Shown: positions 6,940 through 15,515, numbered from the stretch's first letter. The stretch: 64,000 nucleotides of DNA from Leisingera caerulea DSM 24564 (GCF_000473325.1 NZ_AXBI01000021.1:30629-94628), one strand, 5' to 3'. The notes: generated by a model not told the origin, from the sequence alone. Program-made: numbers and translations.

Positions 6940-9336
6940 TCAGCTGCGCGCCATCGCGGCAAAGGCGCCGCGGGCGGCCCGCTTGCCTGCAGTGAGGCCG
7001 TTCACCTTTTCGACGATGGCGGCGGCGTCGATGCCGTGGTGGCGGTAGAGGTCGCCGATGGTGCCGGTCTGGCCGAAATGCTCCACTCCCATCGGGATGG
7101 TCTGATGGCCCGCGACCGAGCCCAGCCAGGACAGGGTGGCGGGGTGGCCGTCGATCACAGTGATCAGCTTGCAGTGCGGCGGCAGCGCACTCATCAGGGT
7201 TTCGGCATGAGACTGCGCCGCGGCATTGCCGCGCGAGCGCGCCCGCTGGGCGGCGGTCCAGCCGGAGTTCAGCCGGTCGGCGGAGGTCACCGCCAGCACG
7301 CCGATGTCGCGGCGGTCCTCAGCAATCATGCCTGCGGCCTTGATCGCCTCGGACGCGACGGCGCCTTGGTAGGCAATCACCACCTCGCAGTTCGGCCCCG
7401 GCGGGCGCAGCCAGTAGGCGCCGTCGATGGTGCCCTGCCGGAAGGCGTCATCGGCCCGTTTGCCGGGCTGCTCCAGCGGGCTGGTGGTGAGGCGCAGATA
7501 GACCGAGCCGCCGGTCTCATCCCGCAGCCAGGTGCGTTCGTCCGGGTCGCCCTCGCCGTCGCGCTGCACATAGTCGAAGGCCCATTGCATGATCACTGCC
7601 AGCTCATCCGCGAAGGCGGGTTCAAAGGCGGCGAGGCCGTCCTGGCTCATGCCGATCAGCGGGGTGCCGATGGACTGGTGCGCGCCGCCTTCGGGCGCCA
7701 GGGTGACGCCTGAGGGCGTGCCCGCGAGGATGAAGCGCGCGTCCTGATAACAGGCATAATTCAGCGCATCGAGGCCGCGGCTCACGAAGGGGTCATAAAC
7801 GGTGCCGATGGGAATGAGCCGCTTGCCGAACAGCGAATGTGAGAGGCCGGCCGCGCCCAGCAGCAGCATCAGGTTCATCTCGGCGATGCCCAGCTCGATG
7901 TGCTGGCCCTCCGGCGTGAATTCCCATTTCGCGGTGGAGGGGATGCGGTGCTCGATGAAGGCGTCGGCCTGGGCGGTGCGGGAGAACAGCTTGCGCCGGT
8001 TCACCCAGGGGCCAAGGCTGGTGGTCCCGGTCACGTCCGGCGAGGTGGTGACGATGCGGTCGGCCAGATCGCTGCTGCCCTTGGACAGATCGTCGAGGAT
8101 CTTGCCGAAGGCCATCTGGGTCGAAATCTCGCGGCCGGTGGGGGCGTCGATTTCGGGCACCGCCAGCCGGGCGTCGGCATAGCGGCGGGTGCCTTCGGCG
8201 AAGAACGGCACCTGGGACAGGAACTTGCGCAGGCCTTCCGGGTCCTGGACGGTGGCGAGGGGGTCCCACTCCTGCCCCTCGGGCACGCCCATATGCGCCT
8301 GCCACTGGGCGAACTGGGTGGAGTTCATCAGGCCGCCGTGGTTGTCCTTGTGGCCCGCAATTGGCGTGCCCCAGCCCTTGACCGTGTAGGCCAGGAAGCA
8401 GACCGGGCGGTCGTGGTCGATGGCGTCGAAGGTTTCGGCCATCGTCTCGACGCAGTTGCCGCCGAGGTTTTCCATCAGCGCCGCCAGTTCAGAATCGCTG
8501 CGGCGTTCGATCAGGGCGGTGACGTCGCCCTGGTCGCCGAGGTCGTCAAGCAGCCGCTGGCGCCAGACCGCGCCGCCCATGAAGGTGAGGGCGGAATATT
8601 CCTGGTTCGGGCAGGCGTCGATCCAGCCGCGCAGCTTGTCGCCGCCGGGCTCGGCAAAGGCGGCGCGTTGCAGGACACCGTATTTCACCCGCACCACGTC
8701 CCAGCCGAAGGCGTCGAAGATCTTCTCGATGCGTTCGAACAGCCCCTCGCGGACGATGCCGTCGAGCGATTGGCGGTTGTAGTCGATGATCCACCAGCAA
8801 TTGCGCAGATCGTTCTTCCAGCCCTCCTGCAGGGCCTCGTAGATGTTGCCCTCGTCCAGTTCGGCGTCGCCGGCCAGGGCCACCATGCGGCCCATCGGGG
8901 CGTCTGCGCCCCAGCTTTTGGCGGTGATGTAGTCCTGGATCAGCGAGGCGAAGGAGGTGATCGCCACCCCCAGCCCGACCGAGCCGGTGGAGAAATCCAC
9001 GTCGCAGGTGTCCTTGGTCCGGCTGGGGTAGCTTTGCACCCCGCCGAAGCCGCGGAAGTTCTCCATCTTGTCGCGGGTCTGGTTGCCCATCAGGTATTGC
9101 AGGGCGTGAAAGACCGGGGCGGCGTGGGGTTTCACCGCCACCCGGTCTTCGGGCCGCAGGGCGGAGAAATAGAGCGCCGTCATGATCGAGACCATCGAGG
9201 CGGAGGACGCCTGATGCCCGCCCACCTTGATGCCGTCCGCCTTGGGGCGGATGTGGTTGGCGTGGTGGACCATCCAGTGCGACAGCCACAGGAGCCGCTG
9301 TTCGATGGTCTTGAGGTGGGCAGGATCGGGGCGCAT
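6940..9336 (-). CDS. mdeB: 2-oxobutyrate dehydrogenase E1-like, thiamine-diphosphate enzyme (MdeB)
   Basis: 798 residues related to the homodimeric pyruvate dehydrogenase E1 (AceE) and transketolase superfamily. The thiamine diphosphate motif starts at GDAELDEG (residue 156) and ends at IIDYNRQSLDG (residue 187); KVGGHQASSASM lies near residue 37. It is shorter than AceE (about 890). Its place directly after mdeA reproduces the Pseudomonas putida mdeAB pair, in which MdeB decarboxylates the 2-oxobutyrate made from methionine. No E2 or E3 gene is present here, so it must use those of another complex. The generic label transketolase would be misleading. Confidence 0.82.
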   Translation of the reverse strand: MRPDPAHLKTIEQRLLWLSHWMVHHANHIRPKADGIKVGGHQASSASMVSIMTALYFSALRPEDRVAVKPHAAPVFHALQYLMGNQTRDKMENFRGFGGVQSYPSRTKDTCDVDFSTGSVGLGVAITSFASLIQDYITAKSWGADAPMGRMVALAGDAELDEGNIYEALQEGWKNDLRNCWWIIDYNRQSLDGIVREGLFERIEKIFDAFGWDVVRVKYGVLQRAAFAEPGGDKLRGWIDACPNQEYSALTFMGGAVWRQRLLDDLGDQGDVTALIERRSDSELAALMENLGGNCVETMAETFDAIDHDRPVCFLAYTVKGWGTPIAGHKDNHGGLMNSTQFAQWQAHMGVPEGQEWDPLATVQDPEGLRKFLSQVPFFAEGTRRYADARLAVPEIDAPTGREISTQMAFGKILDDLSKGSSDLADRIVTTSPDVTGTTSLGPWVNRRKLFSRTAQADAFIEHRIPSTAKWEFTPEGQHIELGIAEMNLMLLLGAAGLSHSLFGKRLIPIGTVYDPFVSRGLDALNYACYQDARFILAGTPSGVTLAPEGGAHQSIGTPLIGMSQDGLAAFEPAFADELAVIMQWAFDYVQRDGEGDPDERTWLRDETGGSVYLRLTTSPLEQPGKRADDAFRQGTIDGAYWLRPPGPNCEVVIAYQGAVASEAIKAAGMIAEDRRDIGVLAVTSADRLNSGWTAAQRARSRGNAAAQSHAETLMSALPPHCKLITVIDGHPATLSWLGSVAGHQTIPMGVEHFGQTGTIGDLYRHHGIDAAAIVEKVNGLTAGKRAARGAFAAMARS

Positions 9337-9358
9337 GGCGGTCTCCTTGACTGGCGGT

Positions 9359-10561
9359 TTATTCGGCGGCCTGGAGGGCTGCGGGGGGCAGGGCCTGCTC
9401 CAGATCGGCGATGATGTCTTCGGCGTCCTCCAGCCCGACCGACAGGCGGATCAGGCCGTCGCTGATGCCGTGCTCGGCGCGCTCTTCCGGCGTGTAGGTG
9501 GAGTGGGTCATCGAGGCCGGGTGCTGGATCAGGGTCTCCGCGTCGCCCAGTGACACCGCGCGCTGGATCATCTGCAGGCGGTTCATCAGGGCGATGCCGC
9601 CGGTCAGGCCGCCCTTGGCCTCGAAGGCGATCATGGCGCCGGGCTGGTCCATCTGGCGCTCCGCGATGGCGTGCTGTTGAAAGCTGTCGAGCCCGGGGAA
9701 ATAGACCGCGCCGACGGCTGGGTGCGCCTCAAGGTAGGCGGCGACGGTGCGGGCGGTGGCGCAGTGGCGGTCCATCCGCAGGTTCAGGGTCTTGATGCCG
9801 CGCAGGATCAGCATCGCGTTGAAGGGGGCCATCACGGCGCCGGTCATGTCCTTCATGCCGACCAGGCGGATTTCGGCGATCTGCTCGGCGGTGCCCACGA
9901 CCAGGCCAGCCACCACATCGCCGTGGCCGCCCAGGTATTTGGTGGCGGAATGCAGCACGATGTCGGCGCCGTGTTCGATCGGGCGGGTCAGGTAGGGGGT
10001 CGCATAGGTGTTGTCGACCACCACCGTGGCGCCCGCCGCATGGGCGATTTCAGAGGTGGCGGCAATGTCGACCAGGCGCATGTTGGGGTTGGCCGGGGTC
10101 TCGAAATAGACGACGCGGGTCTTATCCGACACTGCTGCGCGCAGGTTTTCCGGGTCGGTCATGTCGACGTGGGTGATGGTGACGCCCCATTTCGCCAGCC
10201 CGTGGCGCATGAAGGCAAAGGTGCAGCCATAGAGCGTCTTGTCGACGATGACCTCGTCGCCGGGCGACAGCAGCGTCCACAGGACTGCGGTGATCGCGCC
10301 CATGCCGCTGGAGAGGGCCAGGCCCGCCTCGGCGCCCTCAAGCACTGCGATGCGCTGTTCCAGCAGGTCGCAGGTGGGGTTGGAGATGCGGCTGTAGATA
10401 TGGCCCGCGCGCTCGCCCGCGAACATCTCGCCGCCGGCCTCGGCGGTTTCAAAGGTGAAGGTCGATGTCAGGTGCAGCGGCGGGGTCAGCGCCCCGTCGT
10501 GGTCCTGCGGGTCATAGGCGTGGTGAATGGCGCGGGTGGCAAATCCTGCGGAACGGGTCAT
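9359..10561 (-). CDS. mdeA: Methionine gamma-lyase (PLP-dependent)
   Basis: 400 residues of the Cys/Met metabolism PLP family. PLP-lysine is K208 in LHSATKYLGGHGD; YSR at 56-58 is the phosphate-binding segment from the neighbouring subunit. The residues that separate methionine gamma-lyase from cystathionine enzymes are present: Tyr111 and Cys113 in TLYGCTFAF. The enzyme splits methionine into methanethiol, ammonia and 2-oxobutyrate, feeding MdeB encoded 22 bp downstream. In marine bacteria this is a source of volatile sulfur. The gene is divergent from an Lrp-type regulator. Confidence 0.9.
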   Translation of the reverse strand: MTRSAGFATRAIHHAYDPQDHDGALTPPLHLTSTFTFETAEAGGEMFAGERAGHIYSRISNPTCDLLEQRIAVLEGAEAGLALSSGMGAITAVLWTLLSPGDEVIVDKTLYGCTFAFMRHGLAKWGVTITHVDMTDPENLRAAVSDKTRVVYFETPANPNMRLVDIAATSEIAHAAGATVVVDNTYATPYLTRPIEHGADIVLHSATKYLGGHGDVVAGLVVGTAEQIAEIRLVGMKDMTGAVMAPFNAMLILRGIKTLNLRMDRHCATARTVAAYLEAHPAVGAVYFPGLDSFQQHAIAERQMDQPGAMIAFEAKGGLTGGIALMNRLQMIQRAVSLGDAETLIQHPASMTHSTYTPEERAEHGISDGLIRLSVGLEDAEDIIADLEQALPPAALQAAE

Positions 10562-10583
10562 GTCTGGCTCCTGATCTCTGTTA

Positions 10584-10663
10584 TTGCCATATTGCGCCTG
10601 TCTGGAGGGTGGTGGATTGCCAATTATGCTATCTTACGCGTACAAATTGGCATAATCTGCCAA
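10584..10663. promoter_or_regulatory. Candidate Lrp-type operator array between mdeA and its regulator
   Basis: A perfect dyad, TTGGCA (10647-10652) - TAATC - TGCCAA (10658-10663), ends 11 bp before the regulator start codon. TGCCAA recurs at 10618-10623, exactly 40 bp before the second arm, and a TTGCCA lies at 10584-10589. Repeats spaced by whole helical turns suit the cooperative, wrapping binding of Lrp/AsnC proteins to a divergent promoter. Confidence 0.55.
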
Positions 10664-10674
10664 TAGAGGGTCTC

Positions 10675-11133
10675 ATGGACAGCAAAGACAGACAGATCAT
10701 CCGCGCCTTGCAGCGCGACGGGCGGATGACCAACCAGGATCTGGCCGAGGCGGTGAACCTGTCGCCCTCGCCCTGCCTGCGCCGGGTGCGGAACCTGGAG
10801 GCCAGCGGGGTGATCCGCGGCTACAGCGCCGATGTGGACGCTACGGCCTATGGCATGGCGATCACCGTCTTTGTGCGGATCCGGCTGGAGCGGCACAATG
10901 AAACCGACGTGCAGTCCTTTGAGGGCCGGGTACGGCGGATGGACGAGGTGCTGGAGTGCCATGTGCTGACCGGGGCGATGGATTACCAGCTGCGGGTGCT
11001 GGTGCCGGACCTGGAGGCTTATGAGAGCTTTATCCGCAACCGCATTCACCCGATTGGCGGCATTGCCTCGATCGACACCAGTTTCGTTTACGGGACAGTC
11101 AAGAAGACGGCGGTGTTCCCGCCGGCTTCCTGA
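10675..11133 (+). CDS. Lrp/AsnC-family regulator, probable MdeR
   Basis: 152 residues from ATG 10675, chosen because MDSKDRQIIRALQRDGRMTN is the classical Lrp N-terminus. Upstream in-frame codons would overlap the operator. The helix-turn-helix lies at about 18-45 (MTNQDLAEAVNLSPSPCLRRV) and the RAM effector domain at about 65-140. In P. putida the homologous mdeR activates mdeAB in response to methionine; the divergent layout here is the same. Ligand and direction of control are inferred. Confidence 0.87.
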   Translation: MDSKDRQIIRALQRDGRMTNQDLAEAVNLSPSPCLRRVRNLEASGVIRGYSADVDATAYGMAITVFVRIRLERHNETDVQSFEGRVRRMDEVLECHVLTGAMDYQLRVLVPDLEAYESFIRNRIHPIGGIASIDTSFVYGTVKKTAVFPPAS

Positions 11134-11151
11134 CCAGTTGGCAGCGGGCCG

Positions 11152-12165
11152 TCAGAAGCCCTCCAGCACGATCTTGCCGCGGGCCTTGCCGCTCTCCAGC
11201 AGCGCGTGGGCGCGGGTGATATTGGCGGCGTTGATGACGCCGAAGGCTTCGGTTGCGGTGGTTTTGATGCGGCCCGCATCGACCAGCCCGGCGACCTCAT
11301 CGAGGATGGCGCCCTGGCGGGCGATGTCGGCGGTGGCGAAGACCGGGCGGGTGAACATCATTTCCCAGTGGATCGACACGGACTTGCCCTTGAACGGCAT
11401 GATGTCAAAGCTTTCGGGATCGTCGATCAGCCCGAAGCGGCCCTGCGGTGCGATCAGCTCTGCAATCTGCGGCACGTAGCTGCCGGAGTGCTGGGTGGCA
11501 AAGACAAAGGCCGGGGCGCCGATGCCAAGCGCGGCGATCTGGCCGGGCAGGGCCTGGGAGTGGTCGATCACGTGATCGGCGCCGAGTTTGCACACCCAGT
11601 CCTGGGTTTCAGGGCGTGAGGCGGTGGCGATGACGGTGGCATCGGTCAGCTGTTTCAGCAGCTGGATGGCAATCGAGCCGACGCCGCCGGCACCGCCGAT
11701 GATCAGCACCGCATTGGCTGCACCGGACACCGGGCGGGTGACGTCCAGGCGGTCGAACAGCATCTCATAAGCGGTCAGCGTGGTGAGCGGCAGCGCCGCG
11801 GCGGCGGCATTGGCGGCGGAGGCGGGGGCATGGCCCGCGATGCGTTCGTCCACCAGGTGGTATTCGGCATTGGTTCCGGGGCGGTCGATGGCGCCGGCGT
11901 ACCAGACGCGGTCGCCGGGTTTGAACCGGGTGGCGGCCTCGCCGGTTGCGGCGACCTCGCCCACCGCGTCCCAGCCGAGGATGGCGGGGCTGTCGCCTTC
12001 GGGGGCGCGGCGCTGGCGGATCTTGCAGTCCACCGGGTTGACCGAGACCGCCTGCACCCGGACCAGCAGGTCGTGGCCGGCGGGTTCGGGCTTGTCGGCC
12101 TCGAAATCAATCAGCGCGCCGGGGCGGTCGATGGGGCCGGTGCTGGTGTAGCCTACAGCTTTCAT
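11152..12165 (-). CDS. Zinc-type alcohol dehydrogenase-like / NADPH:quinone oxidoreductase
   Basis: 337 residues from ATG 12165 (MKAVGYTSTG); an upstream in-frame extension lacks conserved sequence and overlaps the gene before it. Medium-chain dehydrogenase fold: GroES-like N-terminal domain (to about 130) and a Rossmann segment VLIIGGAGGVGSIAIQLLKQL near 150. The catalytic zinc ligands of alcohol dehydrogenases are not evident, so a zinc-independent quinone or enone reductase is more likely. It lies 23 bp after a small monooxygenase gene and both are divergent from a LysR regulator. Confidence 0.83.
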   Translation of the reverse strand: MKAVGYTSTGPIDRPGALIDFEADKPEPAGHDLLVRVQAVSVNPVDCKIRQRRAPEGDSPAILGWDAVGEVAATGEAATRFKPGDRVWYAGAIDRPGTNAEYHLVDERIAGHAPASAANAAAAALPLTTLTAYEMLFDRLDVTRPVSGAANAVLIIGGAGGVGSIAIQLLKQLTDATVIATASRPETQDWVCKLGADHVIDHSQALPGQIAALGIGAPAFVFATQHSGSYVPQIAELIAPQGRFGLIDDPESFDIMPFKGKSVSIHWEMMFTRPVFATADIARQGAILDEVAGLVDAGRIKTTATEAFGVINAANITRAHALLESGKARGKIVLEGF

Positions 12166-12188
12166 GTCGTGTCCTTCCTTGCGCCGGC

Positions 12189-12479
12189 TCAGCCGATCAG
12201 GGTCATTTCGTGCAGGGTGAATTCGGCCACTGCGCCCTCGGTGGCGTCCATGTAGGCGGCCAGATGGGGGGCCTGCATGTGGGTCTGCCACAGCGCGCGG
12301 CTCTCCCAGGTTTCATAGAACATGAAATGGGCGGGGTTTTCGTTGTCCTGGTGCAGATCGTAGGTGATGCAGCCATCCTCGGCGCGGGTGATGGCGATCA
12401 GCTTTTCCAGCTCGGCCTTCACCAGCTCGGTTTTACCGGGGTTGGCGGTGATGTTGGCGACGATGGTCAGGTTGGGCAT
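12189..12479 (-). CDS. Antibiotic-biosynthesis-monooxygenase (ABM) domain protein, putative quinol monooxygenase
   Basis: 96 residues forming a single ABM ferredoxin-like domain: MPNLTIVANITANPGK, a central EDGCITYDLHQD and HFMFYETWESRALWQTHM. YgiN-like members oxidise quinols or act without a cofactor on aromatic substrates. It is the first gene of a two-gene operon with the quinone-oxidoreductase-like enzyme, pointing to quinone or aromatic redox chemistry. It faces a LysR regulator across a 103-bp promoter region. Confidence 0.84.
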   Translation of the reverse strand: MPNLTIVANITANPGKTELVKAELEKLIAITRAEDGCITYDLHQDNENPAHFMFYETWESRALWQTHMQAPHLAAYMDATEGAVAEFTLHEMTLIG

Positions 12480-12582
12480 TGGCTAGGTTCCTTGGGTGTT
12501 TCTGTGCTGAGGGAAAGATACGCGCTGGAGATTTCCGGATAAACGGGCCAGGGTCGGAATGATAATCCGGGGAATCCGTATA

Positions 12583-13473
12583 ATGCTGATCGACAATATC
12601 CGCCTGTTCCTGATGATCGCCGAGAAGGGCAGCCTGGTCGCCGCCGGGCGCGAGCTGGGGTTGTCGGCCACCACCGTGTCGGAGCGGCTGGCGGCGCTGG
12701 AGGCGCATTACGGCGTGGTCCTGTTCAATCGCACCACCCGCTCCATCAGCCTGACGGAGGCGGGGCGGACGCTGGTGGAGGGCGCCCGGCTGGTGCTGGG
12801 CGAGGTCGATGATCTGGACGCCCGCATCCGCCACGGGGCGCAGACGCTGTCGGGGCCGGTGCGGGTCAGCGCGCCGGTGGATCTGGGCCGCAGCATCCTG
12901 TCGGATGTAGTGGCGGGTTTCGCCGCGGAGCATCCTGCGATTTCGGTCGAGCTGTCGCTGTCCGACGGCTATGTCGATATCGTCGGCGAGGGGTTCGACA
13001 TTGCGCTGCGGTTTGGCGCGGTGACCGACAGCACCCTGCGCATCCGCAGCCTGGGGGAGTTCCAGCGGATCGTCTGCGCCGCGCCATCCTATATCGCGGC
13101 GCATGGCGCGCCGCAGTCGCCCGGGGATCTGGCGCAGCACAATTGCCTGGTGATGCGGTTCGGGCGGACCCTGGACAATGTCTGGCGCTTTGGCAGTGGC
13201 AAGGCACAGCAGGCGGTGACCGTGCGCGGCAACAAAACCGTGAATGACGGCTGGCTGGTGCGGCAATGGGCGCTGGCGGGGCAGGGGATCATCCTGAAAT
13301 CGGAGCTGGATGTGGCCGGTGACCTGAAGGCCGGACGGCTGGTGGCCCTGCTGGAAGACTATCTGCCGCCGCCCAATCCGCTGCAGATGATGTTTCCGCC
13401 GGGGCGCGCGCAGCCGCGGCGCGTGCGGGTGCTGGCAGAGGCGATCAGCGCCGCGCTTCCGGTCAGCGCTTAG
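12583..13473 (+). CDS. LysR-family transcriptional regulator
   Basis: 296 residues from ATG 12583 (MLIDNIRLFLMIAEKGSL, the usual LysR opening). An ATG 24 bp earlier is in frame but would add an atypical peptide. The helix-turn-helix lies at about 18-37 (VAAGRELGLSATTVSERL); the effector domain follows from about residue 90. It is divergent from the ABM monooxygenase and quinone reductase genes and probably controls them. Confidence 0.87.
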   Translation: MLIDNIRLFLMIAEKGSLVAAGRELGLSATTVSERLAALEAHYGVVLFNRTTRSISLTEAGRTLVEGARLVLGEVDDLDARIRHGAQTLSGPVRVSAPVDLGRSILSDVVAGFAAEHPAISVELSLSDGYVDIVGEGFDIALRFGAVTDSTLRIRSLGEFQRIVCAAPSYIAAHGAPQSPGDLAQHNCLVMRFGRTLDNVWRFGSGKAQQAVTVRGNKTVNDGWLVRQWALAGQGIILKSELDVAGDLKAGRLVALLEDYLPPPNPLQMMFPPGRAQPRRVRVLAEAISAALPVSA

Positions 13474-13614
13474 GACGGGCGCGGAACCTTTGCCCGGTTT
13501 CAAATGCCAAACGGCCCGGTCTGTGCTATCATCCGGCCCCGGGGGCATGCGGGCCGGACTGTCCGGCATCGTGCCCAGGAGCGGCTCGCCTCACCACCCC
13601 CAGGGAGAGTCAGA

Positions 13615-13947
13615 ATGCCAAGATTTATTGTGACCGGTTGTTACACGTCCTCTGCCATGAAGGCGATGGTCGAAAGCCCAAGCGACCGCGAGTCTGCGTC
13701 GCGGGCTGTTGTCGAAGCAGCGGGCGGCACCCAGGAGAATTTCTATCTGACCACGGGTGAAAGCGATTTTGCGATCACTGTAACCATTGATGACGTCTCT
13801 GCCCTGCTGGCCGGCCTGCTGGCTGTCGGCGCCAGCGGTGCAGTCAGCAACCTCAAGACCGTGCGGGCCTTCTCCTCGGATGAGTTCACCGAAATGCAGA
13901 AGAAGGCGGGCGGCATTGCCGGCGCCTACAAGGCGCCCGGGAAGTGA
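13615..13947 (+). CDS. GYD-domain protein
   Basis: 110 residues from ATG 13615, preceded by AGGGAGA. The sequence MPRFIVTGCYTSSAMKAM, then GGTQENFYLTTGESDFAITVTIDD, is the small alpha/beta-barrel GYD family, usually annotated as of unknown function. Upstream in-frame codons (from 13504) encode low-complexity Arg/Pro sequence and are not part of the gene. It stands alone between a LysR gene and a hairpin, so context gives no role. Confidence 0.78.
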   Translation: MPRFIVTGCYTSSAMKAMVESPSDRESASRAVVEAAGGTQENFYLTTGESDFAITVTIDDVSALLAGLLAVGASGAVSNLKTVRAFSSDEFTEMQKKAGGIAGAYKAPGK

Positions 13948-13991
13948 AAACCGTCTGAGCCGGGTTTTGTGATCTGACAGTTCAGCTGTGC

Positions 13992-14022
13992 TGCGGCCGC
14001 CTGCAATTCCAGCGCGGCCGCA
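13992..14022 (+). terminator. GC-rich hairpin after the GYD gene
   Basis: TGCGGCCGC (13992-14000) and GCGGCCGCA (14014-14022) are perfect inverted arms, 45 bp downstream of the GYD stop. No T-run follows, so it may end transcription weakly or only stabilise the message. Confidence 0.4.
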
Positions 14023-14073
14023 ATCTCCGTGCGAGGCCCCATCGGCAGGGGGGCTGGCGTGCTCCAAATAGTG

Positions 14074-14111
14074 TCGAGTCGAAATAATACTTGCAAAACG
14101 TATCGACTCGA
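14074..14111 (+). promoter_or_regulatory. Paired TCGANTCGA operators upstream of the redox gene pair
   Basis: TCGAGTCGA (14074-14082) and TCGACTCGA (14103-14111) are each palindromic around one central base. They are mirror copies of each other, 29 bp centre to centre. They sit 44-81 bp upstream of the start codon at 14155, around a likely promoter. The same core with one mismatch occurs at 61316-61324, just ahead of a MarR-type gene. Confidence 0.6.
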
Positions 14112-14154
14112 AACTAAAAGAGAGCATCACAAAGGACATAACGGAGATATTGCA

Positions 14155-14907
14155 ATGCGGATTTCATTTATTTCGGGCGTGGCGCTGATGCTGGCTGCGG
14201 GTGCAGCCATGGCGGATGAGGGCCACACCCCTGCGGTCAAACAGGACGGCGCGGTCCTGTCGGCGGCAGCGGAGGGAACGCGGGCGGCATTTGACATTCT
14301 GGCGGCGCATGCGCAGCGCAAGGGCAACCTGGTGACCTTTCACATGACCACCAACGGCGACGCGGGCACTGAGGTGCCGGAAGCAGCGGGCGCCGTGGGC
14401 GGGGCAGGCGTGCTCTCCTACGTCTGGCCGACCTCGCTGGACCCGTCGGCGGTGGGGTTCGAGGGCGGCACCGGCATTCTGGCGCTGGCGGCGACCAGCC
14501 ATCCGGATTTCGATGACACGCCGCTGTTTGATGAAAACCAGGACGGCGATCCGGCCAACGACGGGGTGGTCTGGCACAGCCATTGGGTGGTGCTGACCCC
14601 GACAGAGGCCTGCGGCCCCGGCGCGCTGGCGGTGCGGGACATTCCGGAAGGGGAGGAGCCGCAGCTGCCCGCGACGTGGCCGGGGTTTCCCATCTTCCTC
14701 GACAGCCCCGGGTTCTCGCCGGTGTTCGACGGGCCGGAAATTGCGGTGACGGCAGCCTTTGGCCGCGGCGTGGCGCTGGAGGGCGCGGCCTATGACGGGG
14801 TGACAGCGGCGCTGCGGGTGAACGCAAATATCCACGCGCCGCTGCTGTGCGTTACCGACGTGTTCGATGTGGCCTCCGGCGATCTGAGCCTGCCGGGCAA
14901 GCTGTGA
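14155..14907 (+). CDS. Exported protein of unknown function with Asp-rich calcium-loop-like segment
   Basis: 250 residues with a clear Sec signal peptide (MRISFISGVALMLAAGAAMA), hence periplasmic. I do not recognise the family. Visible features: an Asp-rich loop DENQDGDPANDG around residue 125 resembling EF-hand calcium ligands, WHSHWVVLTP with two His residues, and cysteines in TEACGPGAL and PLLCVTD that could form a disulfide. It is preceded by the paired TCGANTCGA operators and followed after 77 bp by a thioredoxin-fold gene; the two may form one operon. A redox or metal-related envelope role is a guess from context. Confidence 0.75.
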   Translation: MRISFISGVALMLAAGAAMADEGHTPAVKQDGAVLSAAAEGTRAAFDILAAHAQRKGNLVTFHMTTNGDAGTEVPEAAGAVGGAGVLSYVWPTSLDPSAVGFEGGTGILALAATSHPDFDDTPLFDENQDGDPANDGVVWHSHWVVLTPTEACGPGALAVRDIPEGEEPQLPATWPGFPIFLDSPGFSPVFDGPEIAVTAAFGRGVALEGAAYDGVTAALRVNANIHAPLLCVTDVFDVASGDLSLPGKL

Positions 14908-14984
14908 CATTTGCTGCCCCGGCGGCCCCGTTTGCGGGCGGGCCGGGGCGGCGCCTCTGACCGAGCGGAGACAAGGAGAAAGAC

Positions 14985-15515
14985 ATGCCCGCCCCCGAAC
15001 TCGATACTGAGCAATGGTTCAACAGTCCCGGTCCCGTCACCCTGCAGTCGCTGCGGGGCCGGGTGGTGGTGATCGAGGCGTTTCAGATGCTGTGCCCCGG
15101 CTGTGTGCGCCACGGGCTGCCGCTGGCGCAGAGGGTGCGCGCGGCCTTTCCGCAGGACCAGGTGGCGGTGCTGGGGCTGCACACGGTGTTTGAGCATCAC
15201 GCGGCGATGACGCCGGTGTCGCTGGAGGCGTTTTTGCACGAATACCGGATCAGTTTTCCGGTCGGCGTCGACCGTCCCGGCGACGGGCCGCTGCCGCGCA
15301 CGATGGAGGCCTATGGGATGCGCGGCACGCCCAGCCTCCTGCTGATCGGAAAGGACGGAGAGCTGGGCGCGCACCACTTCGGCGAGGTCTCGGAGCTGCG
15401 GCTGGGGGCGGAAATTGCCGCGCTGATGGCGGAGGGCGCGCCGGCGGCGGCGGGCGATGCGCCGGTCGGGGCCGGAGCCGCGGGCAGCTGCGGCCCGGCG
15501 GGCTGCACGGTCTGA
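14985..15515 (+). CDS. Thioredoxin-fold redoxin (TlpA/peroxiredoxin-like) with CPGC motif
   Basis: 176 residues. The thioredoxin fold begins VTLQSLRGRVVVIEAFQMLCPGC, with the active pair CPGC at about residues 43-46, and continues to the cis-proline segment MRGTPSLLLIG. There is no signal peptide, so it should be cytoplasmic. The C-terminal tail after about 155 is Ala/Gly-rich and ends in a second cysteine pair, CGPAGC, possibly a resolving or metal-binding site. It follows the exported protein above and shares its presumed operator. A good AAGGAG ribosome site precedes the ATG. Confidence 0.8.
   Translation: MPAPELDTEQWFNSPGPVTLQSLRGRVVVIEAFQMLCPGCVRHGLPLAQRVRAAFPQDQVAVLGLHTVFEHHAAMTPVSLEAFLHEYRISFPVGVDRPGDGPLPRTMEAYGMRGTPSLLLIGKDGELGAHHFGEVSELRLGAEIAALMAEGAPAAAGDAPVGAGAAGSCGPAGCTV

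Noticed and set aside
6940..9336. Transketolase or ordinary pyruvate dehydrogenase E1
   Set aside because: Length, motifs and position behind methionine gamma-lyase with an Lrp regulator fit MdeB better; no E2/E3 genes follow.
7900..9414. Long plus-strand open frame opposite mdeB
   Set aside because: Low-complexity Gly/Ala/Val composition without domains; antisense shadow of a clear gene in GC-rich DNA. The same applies to other long opposite-strand frames, for example 1428-3569, 15618-17762, 42518-44686 and 57499-61077.
13504..13614. N-terminal extension of the GYD protein
   Set aside because: Arg/Pro-rich sequence upstream of a good ribosome site and conserved start at 13615.
14155..14907. 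Spondin-domain protein
   Set aside because: Considered because of the export signal and neighbours, but the expected conserved blocks are not seen.
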